Source: Gliomastix tumulicola (taxonomy: Eukaryota; Ascomycota; Sordariomycetes; Hypocreales; Bionectriaceae). From it: 64,000 nt of DNA. The first letter of the stretch is position 1. Each line of letters starts with the position of its first letter. A program made the position numbers and the translations under genes. The notes below the pieces were generated by a model. The model was not told the origin of the DNA, searched no databases, and saw only the letters and a program-made list of their open reading frames with translations. The stretch is from contig BCHX01000007.1 in assembly GCA_001599755.1 (NCBI GenBank), forward strand, positions 558,001-622,000, given 5' to 3'. Shown here one piece after another: positions 56,434 through 64,000 of this stretch.

Positions 56434-57980
56434 ATGAAGCCAGTTCCGTCACCCAAATTGATATCACCCCAGGATCTCCTGCTCTATAACCGGACACACC
56501 GAGTCCTCATCTGCACCACGTGCGAGTACGCGATTCAGCCGGCCGCTATCGCCCGTCATCTCAAGGAGATCCATGCCATCCATCGACATCACCGCAGGCC
56601 GTACACGGAATACGCCACAGGCCTGGATCTCTGCGACCCATCCGAGCTCTTCCACAGTCCCTTTACGAGCGACTTTCCTGTGCCAGGCCTGCCTACCGTC
56701 AGCGGCCTGCAGTGTCTGAGTCCTGGCTGCGGCCATCTGTGTGCGACTGTTAAGCGCATGCAGAGCCATTGGGTGTCGAGTCACCATGCCTCCGGTTGCG
56801 CAGCGCTCGATTGGCAGTCTGTGCCGCTGCAGACCTTCTTCAAAGGGAATCTCCTTCGTTACTTCACCCACCCAGGGCTCTCTGTGCTGAGACTGCCCGA
56901 AGAGCCAGAGGTACGCGATCCTTGAGCCACTCGGGAACATCTCACTTACCATGATGCATTGGGAAGTATATCGAGAAGCACATTGCTTCTACGCAAAGTT
57001 CCTGGGGCCGCCACCATGACCTGAAAACCCTCGATCATCACCTGATTGCACACTATCTGAGCTCAACGTGCTTCACTCTCGCGAATCGCCACGGCAACGG
57101 CCATCTTTGGCAGGCATCTGTTCCGCGACTCGCCACGGCGAACGCCTTCCTCTGCCACGGAATCTTAGCACTCACGGCCCTCCATCTCTACCGTCGAGGC
57201 GATTGCAGCCAGTCCAGGTTTGATCGCAACCAGCTACTCGACGCAGCTCGTGCCCATCATGCCCGGGCAATGACCACGTTCCAGGAGACGATTGACGATG
57301 GTCCGTCTACGGCACTAGACTGTCACGGCATCATCGCCTTCATACACCTCCACACGCTGTTCACGTTCGCCACGGTCAGCGCTGGCAAGCTCGACACGCT
57401 ATTTCTCGCAGACAATTCAAGGCCTAAGCTGGATTACTTGTCACCGTGGCTGTATTACATCCGCCACGGCTGCCATCTTGTCTGCGGCTTCTGGGATACC
57501 ATTGGCAACGGTCCCCTAGCTTCCCTTGCTCTTTCTTGGGACATTCCCATCATGACTGAAGACAAAACAACTGTCGAGATAGCACAGCACTTGGTTGCTG
57601 CTGCTCACTCCTTTGGATCACCATCCGATCTTTGTGAGCAGGAGGCGAGAGATCTGGCCCTTGCACTGACAGCAGCGTTTCAAATGGGCGATGCTCTGAC
57701 GATATGGGATGCCATCCGTCTCTGGCCCTTGACACTTTCACTGGAGTTCATTGTTCTCATCAAGGCCGAGACTCCAGCCGCTTTGATGCTGTTGACCATT
57801 TATTGCCTGATACTGGAGAGATTGGACGGCCTCTGGTTCGCCGAGGGCCTGTCTGATGCGATCCAGTCCAGCATTAATGCTCGGCTTGGAGAAGAACAAC
57901 GACAGGCTTTGAAAGCATTAAAGTCTAGAGTTTCTATCATCTTAGCCACTGTTGACGATCTCGACAGCCGACAATCTTGA
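56434..57980 (+). CDS. Transcription factor: OrsD-like C2H2 head fused to a fungal TF domain
   Basis: Two exons, 56434-56910 and 56967-57980, joined by a 56-bp intron (GTACGC ... GGAAG, phase 0), give 496 residues. I chose the ATG at 56434; an in-frame ATG at 56302 would add a hydrophobic stretch odd for a nuclear protein. The N-terminal part resembles the OrsD/DUF3505 zinc-binding region, with Cys27, Cys30, His42 and His47 in CTTCEYAI ... ARHLKEIH and a second Cys/His cluster (CLSPGCGHLC ... HWVSSHH). Exon 2 matches the fungal-specific regulatory domain of Upc2-like Zn2Cys6 factors (LDHHLIAHYLSSTC, FLCHGILALTALHLYR, WLYYIRHG) but no Zn2Cys6 cluster is present. It probably binds DNA as a gene regulator. 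Its stop is 14 bp from the stop of the convergent hydrolase gene. Confidence 0.8.
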
Positions 57981-57994
57981 TCATACATGTACCA

Positions 57995-59077
57995 TCACTC
58001 CGTCAAGAAATCCAGCAAGATAGAGCTCACTTCCTCCCTCACCTCATACATCATCCAGTGTCCCGCATCGACCGTCTTCTCCGTATATCCAGCCCTAGCC
58101 CAAGGCTCCGTCTGCGCTCGGATCTGGTCCGCCCTCGTGACCAGGTCCTGCGTACCGCCGATCGTGAGCACAGGCACCCGCAGCGTGCGGTCCTCATCCG
58201 TCAAGCCGGCCTCGTCCGCAGCTTGCACCCCGCGCAGCAGGGCCTTGTAGTAGTTCATGGAAGCCTCCACTGCGCCCTCCTGGCTATATGCTTCGATCCA
58301 AGCTTTCTTGTCTTTCTCGGTGAGGTATTCGGGGAGCGGGGAGGTGCAGTTGGCGTCGAGCCAGGCACGGGCAGTGCCGAGGCCTGCCAGGTTTTCGGCC
58401 CATTTCGAGTTGTCGACGGGGAATGCGAGGCTGAAGAACGACTCGAGCTGCGAGGATGTCAGATTTGGGGTGTCGTGCAAGTAGATTTGGTTGCTTACGT
58501 TGGAGGCAGCGAGATCTGCGGCGTTGTATGAGTTGAAGAAGTAAAAGTACCCGAATTGCATGTATCCCAGGAGCTCGAATGACAGGGCATTGAGGGCGTC
58601 AATGTCGGCGAAGATTCCGGGAGCACTGTATCCAAGAGACAAGAAAGCCAGCTTCTGAAAGCGATCAGGATGCCACACCGAGGTCCGGGAGAGAACGTTC
58701 GTGCCCCAGTCGTGGCCCACGCCAACAACTGTCTCGACGCGCTCATTGTCCAGGACCTCCATCAGATGCCCGGCGATGCGCTTCAGGTTGTATGCTTCGA
58801 TCTCGAGTGGCTTATCGGTATCACCGTAGCCAAGGCAGTCTGGTGCGATGATGCCGTACCCAGCAGCAGAGAGATCTTGGATCTGGTGCTTCCAGTCGAG
58901 GCGAGTAGCGGGATAACCGTGAATCAGGAGGACGGTCGCGTTGCTCCCTTGGGCAGGGACGTGGTCGTAGACATAGTTCGTTCCGTCGCGCGTGGTGAGT
59001 TGTTTGGTCTGGAGGCAGGCCGTGGTGGCGGCGAGGAGGGAAGACATGGCGAGGAGGTGAGTAGTGAGTGACACCAT
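57995..59077 (-). CDS. Secreted epoxide-hydrolase-like alpha/beta hydrolase
   Basis: Single exon, 360 residues from the ATG at 59077; the longer frame starts with TTG. A signal peptide (about 1-20) suggests secretion or the vacuolar route, unusual for soluble epoxide hydrolases. HGYP at about 53-56 forms the oxyanion site. GHDWG holds the nucleophile Asp123, and Asp311 in GGTQD and His340 in DAGHW complete the triad. Asp as nucleophile and HGxP point to epoxide hydrolase or haloalkane dehalogenase type enzymes, which open an epoxide or release halide through an ester intermediate. The cap contains several tyrosines (YFYFFNSYN). It is convergent with the transcription factor gene; a regulatory link is speculative. 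Confidence 0.87.
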   Translation of the reverse strand: MVSLTTHLLAMSSLLAATTACLQTKQLTTRDGTNYVYDHVPAQGSNATVLLIHGYPATRLDWKHQIQDLSAAGYGIIAPDCLGYGDTDKPLEIEAYNLKRIAGHLMEVLDNERVETVVGVGHDWGTNVLSRTSVWHPDRFQKLAFLSLGYSAPGIFADIDALNALSFELLGYMQFGYFYFFNSYNAADLAASNVSNQIYLHDTPNLTSSQLESFFSLAFPVDNSKWAENLAGLGTARAWLDANCTSPLPEYLTEKDKKAWIEAYSQEGAVEASMNYYKALLRGVQAADEAGLTDEDRTLRVPVLTIGGTQDLVTRADQIRAQTEPWARAGYTEKTVDAGHWMMYEVREEVSSILLDFLTE

Positions 59078-59161
59078 GGTGTTGACTTTTGGCTGAGCTG
59101 TGATGATTTCGGTCAAGGCACTCGAAGATGGCGAGGGAAGCCATACTGAAGGGGCGAGTCG

Positions 59162-59170
59162 TCGTATAAA
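59162..59170 (-). promoter_or_regulatory. TATA-like element of the hydrolase gene
   Basis: TATTTATAC on the minus strand lies about 85 bp upstream of the ATG at 59077. The complementary strand reads TATAAATAG, so orientation is ambiguous, but no plus-strand gene follows. Confidence 0.45.
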
Positions 59171-59174
59171 TAGG

Positions 59175-60348
59175 GATCTTGGACATGGTATTTAGAGCAG
59201 TATCTCTCCTCTCAACTAGCCTGCGGCCATATCGACGGTGCCGTTCCTTGACATGGGTTCTTGAAGTCAATAACGCCGTTCCTGGGCGAGGATCCAGAAA
59301 TCGACGGTGCCGTTCTAGTGGGGAAGTGGTGACGTGCAAGGGTGAGGCGGACTTAGAGGCGCGTAGATCCGATTCCGACCACGCAGGGCCAGGATCTTAT
59401 TCATCAAGTGCAAGGAACAAGCATCATGCCTCAGTGCAAGGGGACAGCTAGCTATATTTGATGCAGTAGGAGACACCACGTGACTTGTCCTCGCCCGGCG
59501 AGGAAAAGCGACGACAGATGAGTGCCCATCCATACCTGTGTTGCCCTTCCAACCCAGAACTTGGGGTTTCCTTCTCAGATCAATTTGCTTGCTTGCTTCT
59601 GTTCGATGCCGGGAATGCGATAAAGTAGACTCTGATGCACAATGCTGAGTACTTGCACTCGGATCACATTGGGGGCTTTCATGCGGTGTTCATCTGCATC
59701 GTCACTTGCCAAGTAATCTCAGACCGAGAACATAGTTTTCCCGCTGGCACTGTAGAGAGCTTCTCAATCACCACAGACACTCCCTTGATCTTGAGAAGAT
59801 CTCACGAGGCGGTGTCGAGAGGCTTCCGGCGCACGGAAAAGAATGACCTGGAAGGCAATAGAACATGAATGACACCTAACACCCTCGCGTTTGTCTGAAA
59901 ATGGAGCTCCTTGCTGCACATTGTTTTTCTCTCGCCATTGCGGTATTGTGGCCAATGAAAACGAGGCCTCGCCTGTCGATACAGTGTAAGCAGTGGCTTG
60001 TTCGATGTTCGGTAGTGGGCTGGTTCACTGTATTGCTTCTGCAGCTGGTCTGAATCGACCACACTAAAATCCACCTGCATGTTTTTGCAGCTGAATCTCA
60101 CTTTCATCCCACCTCAGATGGGCTGTTTGTCAGATTACAAACAGATGGCAAACACCGTCACCCCAAAGTCGAGATCACCTTTCTTTCGTTTTTCCTCCTC
60201 TGTGCGTCTACTAAATCTGCACCGGACACACACATAAATACCTTCTCTTTTCTACGGAAAGCCTCCTCTCAAGTTCTTTTCCTGTTCCCTTTTTTTTCCA
60301 TTCATCGTATCCCACTTCACCTGTCAACAACAACAAAGCCTCGCAGCC
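59175..60348. other. Divergent intergenic region
   Basis: No gene supported. The right end is a pyrimidine-rich leader with CAACAACAACAA before the MYND gene start. Confidence 0.5.
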
Positions 60349-61998
60349 ATGTCCATCTCGACCGAGAACACGGACAAGATAGAACCTGACGGCCCTTTCG
60401 CCCTCCCCCTCCGCGTCACCTCTGGCAAGAAGAAATGCGCTCATTGCAAGAAGCCCGGTGCGAAGCTCTGCTGCGCTGACTGTCGCGCGGGTGAGCTGGG
60501 CGACATCAGCACGCACTACTGCGACGCGACCTGCCAGAAGACTCACTGGTCCAAGCACGTGATGCTCTGCCGCGAGCGCCGCCGTCTCTTCCGCGCTGTT
60601 CGCATTGTGTCCCATCTCGCGGAACTGTTCTCCGCTGCCACCTACGCGAAGCCCATGCAGTACCGGAGCCACGACGGGGTTGGCAACATCTATGTCACTC
60701 ACGATTCATCGTACATTGATCCGGAGGCGTGGACTGGCGGCCATATCTTCCGGCAGTTTTCTGACGATGTGGTGCCTGAGGACGTGAACAAGGTCGTCCG
60801 CGAGGCTATTCTGCAGCACGGCTTCAGCCAGGAGTCCGTCGTCCAAGCATGCGGGTTCGTCGAGGTCCTCATCTCCCGTACGTATCCCCTACTTACCCAT
60901 CCTACCAACCAACCAACCAATCAACCACTTGCGAGAACCGCTGCTAATAATTGACATCCAGCCATCTGCCAGCGCATCCAAGAAGCCCGTTTCGAGATCG
61001 GCAAGCGCGCCATCGTCATCCGTCACTTCGAGAAATACGACCCTCCCGACGCCACCCCTAAGACGCCTAATCTCTCCCCCCACAGCGTCTTCAAGGTCGA
61101 TCTGCTCACGGGCGGCTCCTTCGTCATCGACCTCGCGGGCCGCCAGTACGGCTGGCAGGAGACCGTCTACGAGTGGCGCCACGTCCAGCACCGCGCCGCC
61201 GAGGGCAGCGAGATCGAGATGTGGCACTTTGGCGCCCACGCCCGGCTCGAGTCCGTGACGCTCCGGAGCTACCGCACGTGGGAGACGCTGCGGGCCTCGG
61301 CGGAGCTGCACACGGATCTGACGCAGGGCATGTGCAGGGATCTGTTCACCTTCATGCTGCAGAGGACGAGGAACGTGCGCCTGTTCCTGGCCCAGGACGA
61401 TGAGGAGTTCGAGGCGCAGAAGAAGGAGCTGCTGACCTGGATGGAGAAGGAGATGAGACTGCGGCTGAAGGAGATCGTTCAGGCGGGCATCGGACGCATG
61501 TACTTCTCCCCGGGCGAGGGCGGCGGCCGCACCAGAGTCATTCGCAAGGTGGGAACGCAAAAGAGGCTGGTGCCGATCTGGTTCACCATGGAGGAATACA
61601 ACGCCCTGGTGGGAGATACAGAGTGTCTCTCAACGGAGTGGATTCGACGCAAGAAGGCCCTGGACGCGGCCAGGACCAAGCTGCAGAAGTCCGCTTCAGA
61701 GGCGAAGAAGACCCCAGCGCAGGATCAGATCCCCATCTACGAGCCGCAGGGACCGCGCCACAACCGCCCTGCTCCCTCGAGACAGAGGAAGTTGGTCTGC
61801 CCGTACAAGGCAGCCCCTTCGACCCCAGCCCAGTCGAGCGTCCCTGCTGCGGCGCCTGCTTGCCTCGACAGCGTTCTGAACCACCCGGCTCTCGGATACA
61901 CTGATGCGGGATACCCTCTGAACTATCCCCTCAACACTCAGCCGCCCCCGGGCCAGCTTCTCGCCAACAACCCTCGCCCTCAGCAGGCGAAGTATTGA
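60349..61998 (+). CDS. MYND-type zinc-finger protein
   Basis: Two exons, 60349-60877 and 60962-61998, give 521 residues. The 84-bp intron has GTACGT, a CTAAT branch site and a TCCAG acceptor. The MYND finger spans about residues 30-74 with Cys30, Cys33, Cys42, Cys45, Cys58, Cys62, His70 and Cys74, including YCDATCQKTHWSKH. MYND domains bind proline-rich peptides and recruit partners. The remaining sequence has no SET methyltransferase motif. It contains a long charged region (LTWMEKEMRLRLKEI) and a Pro/Gln-rich C-terminus that is probably disordered. It resembles the many MYND-finger proteins of unknown function in ascomycetes. A small ACCA repeat lies in the intron. Confidence 0.86.
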
Positions 61999-63445
61999 AG
62001 CTCAGGTTACCGGGTAGAGGAGAATAACGGAGGAATCGGGTCCTCTATGGTGATATGAGAGTCACGTACACGGCGGCTACGTACGCACACAAATGGACAG
62101 TATTCGGAGCAATGAATAGATCGAGAAAAGGATAGGGCGAGTTTGAGAGGCGTAGCCAAGTCTGGAGACTAAGTCGAGAAAATGGTACCGAGACTGGCAA
62201 GTTTGGGGCCACTCGCGGATAGCAATGAAATCATATAAAGTTGACTGAACAGTGCCTGTGCTTGTACTTGAATCCTCAGGCTCGCGCAATTGCGGATAAT
62301 ATCGTCTTCATACCTTCGAAGATGCTATACCTACTAATCGACGCTGGGAGTCAGTCGAAGGCTCCAATGCGTGATCTCCAGAAGCACACTCAACCTCAGT
62401 ACTAAGCAGGGACATAACTAGGCGTATCTTGCAGACGCTGTACGCTCGCCGCTCTATCCGTAGAGCTGTAAATGGTAAATAGAACGCTTGTGGTCCATCA
62501 TACTGCTTCGCAATTACCCTGGCAGAAGCTGCTCCAGAGGTCTTGACCGTACTTGAGGCAGAGCATTGAACGGACAGCCTCCGCCGTCCTCACAAGACCT
62601 ATGACGTCTAGCAAATATACCAACGCGTGAATGCACGGCTTCGGCCACTGTCCAAAAGGGTGCATTGAATTCCATCGAGCAGAGCAAGGGTCTCAACATC
62701 AATACTATTCCGTCCACGGATGTAGCCCTGGTACTGGAAATCCGTTTTGGAGATCGATGTCAAGTCACAACACAATTGACCATCAAGCTCACATTGGGAA
62801 ATTTGTCGACCAACTCGGCGTCCTGTCCAACTCTCGATACCGCCATCAAATTTCACCTACGGCCAGTCAATGAGGACTGCAAGAAATGTGTCTTTACGAA
62901 GGTGCGTTTATGACGATGCCAAGCGAGACCTCCGGCGGTGTCCCCAATGGAGCACATTCCCACGCTCTTTCGTCATCTTTCCAGGACGGAAAATCATTCT
63001 GTCGACCATTGAAGCAACATGGGTGGCAGGGCCTTAAGGGGTCTGAGTTGGCAACTTCCTTGGGAACGCCGCATCGGACGTGCTGTTGTTCATGATGCCA
63101 TGTTCTCAGTCCCAAGAGGAGCTTGACCAGATTTAAATATTGCGCCCAACAACACTATCCACCTCCATTTCTCCATGGGCCACGATACAGTGATACTCGG
63201 CGTGACCCTAGACAAAAGGGAGGCGCTGCTGGGGGGGAGCACCATTCTCACCATCGAGATATGTACCTCTGGTAATCTAGAGTACAGCTACGACATCGCG
63301 AGTGGCGCACGTCGAACGCCATCGGTGGCCTGTACAATTGATGACTGGGGAAGCCCGGCCTCTCTTATTACCTGCGCCATGAAAGGTGGTGAAGCCGCTG
63401 CAGCCTACATAGTGAGTCGAGGCGTCGAGGCCGACAACAACAACC
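61999..63445. other. Intergenic region, unassigned open frames
   Basis: Open frames at 62665-62913 and 63175-63468 have plausible hydrophobic/polar alternation but no known domain, and the second runs into the tRNA gene. They may be remnants. I cannot support a gene. Confidence 0.4.
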
Positions 63446-63463
63446 GCCCGGTTAGCTCAATCG

Positions 63464-63514
63464 GTTAGTACAACTGAATTCCGGAGCAACTTCAAGGCGC
63501 TAACCCCTCTACAG
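63464..63514 (+). other. Spliceosomal-intron-like insert 1 in the tRNA D-loop
   Basis: 51 bp, starting GTTAGT and ending CTACAG, with a branch-site-like CGCTAAC 13-19 bases before the end. Exact excision rejoins AATCG to GTAGAGC, the normal tRNA-Lys D-loop. The D-loop is not a known site for eukaryotic nuclear tRNA introns, which normally lie one base 3' of the anticodon. Confidence 0.75.
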
Positions 63515-63529
63515 GTAGAGCGTGAGACT

Positions 63530-63583
63530 GTGAGTACACTGAAATATCGCCCTGCCCACTGAATTATCGCTAATAAATACCAG
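63530..63583 (+). other. Spliceosomal-intron-like insert 2 in the tRNA anticodon loop
   Basis: 54 bp, starting GTGAGT and ending ACCAG, with CGCTAAT as branch site about 15 bases from the end. Excision rejoins GAGACT to CTTA and puts the CTT anticodon in a seven-base loop. It shares ordered blocks with insert 1 (AGTACA, ACTGAATT, CGCTAA). Confidence 0.75.
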
Positions 63584-63587
63584 CTTA

Positions 63588-63599
63588 TAAGGGTTCACC
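63588..63599 (+). other. Canonical 12-nt tRNA intron
   Basis: A 12-nt segment follows the base 3' of the CTT anticodon, between tRNA positions 37 and 38, where the tRNA splicing endonuclease cuts in fungi. Removing it leaves the loop CTCTTAA closed by TGAGA/TCTCA. Confidence 0.65.
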
Positions 63600-63670
63600 A
63601 TCTCAAGGTTGCGGGTTCGACCCCCGCATCGGGCTATTCCTATAAAACCATACAACCTTGGCTTAACATC

Positions 63671-63694
63671 TTTTTTTGCCTTATTTTTTTTTTT
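63671..63694 (+). terminator. Pol III oligo-T terminator
   Basis: Runs of 7 T (63671-63677) and 11 T (63684-63694) begin about 36 bp after the tRNA 3' end. Four or more T residues terminate RNA polymerase III. Confidence 0.65.
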
Positions 63695-63906
63695 GAACAC
63701 ATTTTATTTAATTTTGTGGTGATTAAGGGCTAGAAGGCTGAGCTGCCTGCTGCTGAGTAGGCAGACGCTAAACTGGAAAGGGCGACTACGTTTTTCCATC
63801 AATTCAAAGCAGCCCGACAGTCAGCCAGTCCCTCATCCCCAATCTCGTGAATCATCATGAATCATATCCCTCCCAGTCCTCCCCCCGGCCGTCCCCAAGC
63901 CCAATC

Positions 63907-64000
63907 CTAACCCAGAGGCGTGAACTTAGCAAACTCAACCAGTTTCCGGCTGCTGAAGCCCACGCTGATGGTGAACTCGCCCTCGGGGATCAGCCACTTC
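63907..64000 (-). CDS. C-terminus of a GH3-type glycosidase (partial)
   Basis: The minus strand encodes 30 residues ending at a TAG at 63909-63907 (KWLIPEGEFTISVGFSSRKL ...). This fits the end of the fibronectin-III-like domain of family 3 beta-glucosidases and beta-xylosidases, where a G-x-F-x-x-x-V-G-x-S-S-R motif precedes the stop by a few residues. The enzyme would release terminal sugars from plant cell wall oligosaccharides. Most of the gene lies outside the window, so catalytic residues cannot be checked. Confidence 0.62.
   Translation of the reverse strand, partial: KWLIPEGEFTISVGFSSRKLVEFAKFTPLG

Larger units (their letters stand above)
63446..63635 (+). tRNA. tRNA-Lys (anticodon CUU), interrupted by two intron-like inserts
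   Basis: Tracing the cloverleaf gives acceptor stem 63446-63452 with 63628-63634, discriminator T at 63635, D stem GCTC (63455-63458) with GAGC (63518-63521), anticodon stem TGAGA (63523-63527) with TCTCA (63601-63605), anticodon CTT at 63584-63586, and T stem GCGGG/CCCGC (63611-63615, 63623-63627) with loop TTCGACC. All stems pair. This holds only after removal of 63464-63514 (D-loop), 63530-63583 (anticodon loop, just before the anticodon) and 63588-63599 (canonical 37/38 intron position). The A box (TAGCTCAATCGG) and B box (GGTTCGACCCC) are intact, so Pol III initiation is possible. Whether a mature tRNA is made is unknown; a lysine decoder interrupted in this way could also be a dead copy. 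Confidence 0.85.

Noticed and set aside
63175..63468. 97-codon frame ending in the tRNA gene
   Set aside because: It runs into the tRNA acceptor and D-arm sequence, has no domain, and its last codons are fixed by tRNA structure. At best a remnant.
63411..63514. Alternative intron with GTGAGT donor near 63411 that would absorb the first half of the tRNA gene
   Set aside because: It would not explain why excision of 63464-63514 and 63530-63583 rebuilds every stem of a tRNA-Lys to the base.

Overview
This window is nuclear DNA of a filamentous ascomycete (Pezizomycotina; gene families and intron style fit a Sordariomycete, but I cannot name the genus). The reasons are genes broken by short 48-80 bp GT-AG introns with CTAAC/CTAAT-like branch sites, GC-rich third codon positions, and fungus-specific families: a HET-domain protein, a Goodbye-NACHT NLR-like protein, a hydrophobin, an RTA1 membrane protein and a fungal transcription-factor domain. 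There is no operon structure; TATA boxes lie about 85-140 bp upstream of several start codons.

Layout. Positions 1-17 kb form a gene graveyard: no intact gene is visible beyond a C-terminal coding tail at the left edge, but relics of SNF2-type helicases and a HET protein can be read through stops and frameshifts. Positions 18-26 kb hold two isolated secreted-protein genes in long gene-poor DNA: a very small hydrophobin and an intronless bacterial-type (streptogrisin-like) serine protease. Positions 26.7-33.6 kb are compact: a secreted alginate-lyase-like protein, an ornithine-cyclodeaminase-family enzyme, a HET protein with two C-terminal WW-like repeats, and an UNC93-like multi-pass membrane protein. 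Positions 35-36.7 kb contain two tandem three-exon genes for small secreted TIL-type (trypsin-inhibitor-like) proteins; they have identical exon lengths and are easily missed by single-ORF searches. Positions 38-45 kb hold a secreted PstS-like binding protein, a seven-exon TauD/SyrP-like dioxygenase and a peroxisomal (SKL-ending) acyl-CoA-ligase-like enzyme. Positions 45.3-53 kb hold a 1535-residue Goodbye-NACHT-TPR-zinc-finger protein and an RTA1 protein. Positions 53.8-62 kb hold an F-box-like relic, a 2EXR-type protein, a C2H2/OrsD-like transcription factor tail-to-tail with an epoxide-hydrolase-like protein, and a MYND-finger protein. The right edge holds a tRNA-Lys(CUU) gene and the C-terminus of a GH3-type glycosidase.

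The most unusual item is the tRNA-Lys gene (63446-63635). Its sequence becomes a perfect cloverleaf only after removing two inserts of 51 and 54 bp, one in the D-loop and one in the anticodon loop. Both have the donor, branch-site and acceptor signals of spliceosomal introns, and a separate 12-nt segment sits at the canonical tRNA intron site.

The genes do not form an obvious pathway. Themes are secretion and extracellular proteolysis or its inhibition (S1E protease, TIL proteins, alginate-lyase-like protein, hydrophobin, PstS-like protein) and non-self recognition (HET, NLR-like, HET relic). All exon coordinates were derived by hand from splice signals and reading-frame continuity; none is transcript-supported.
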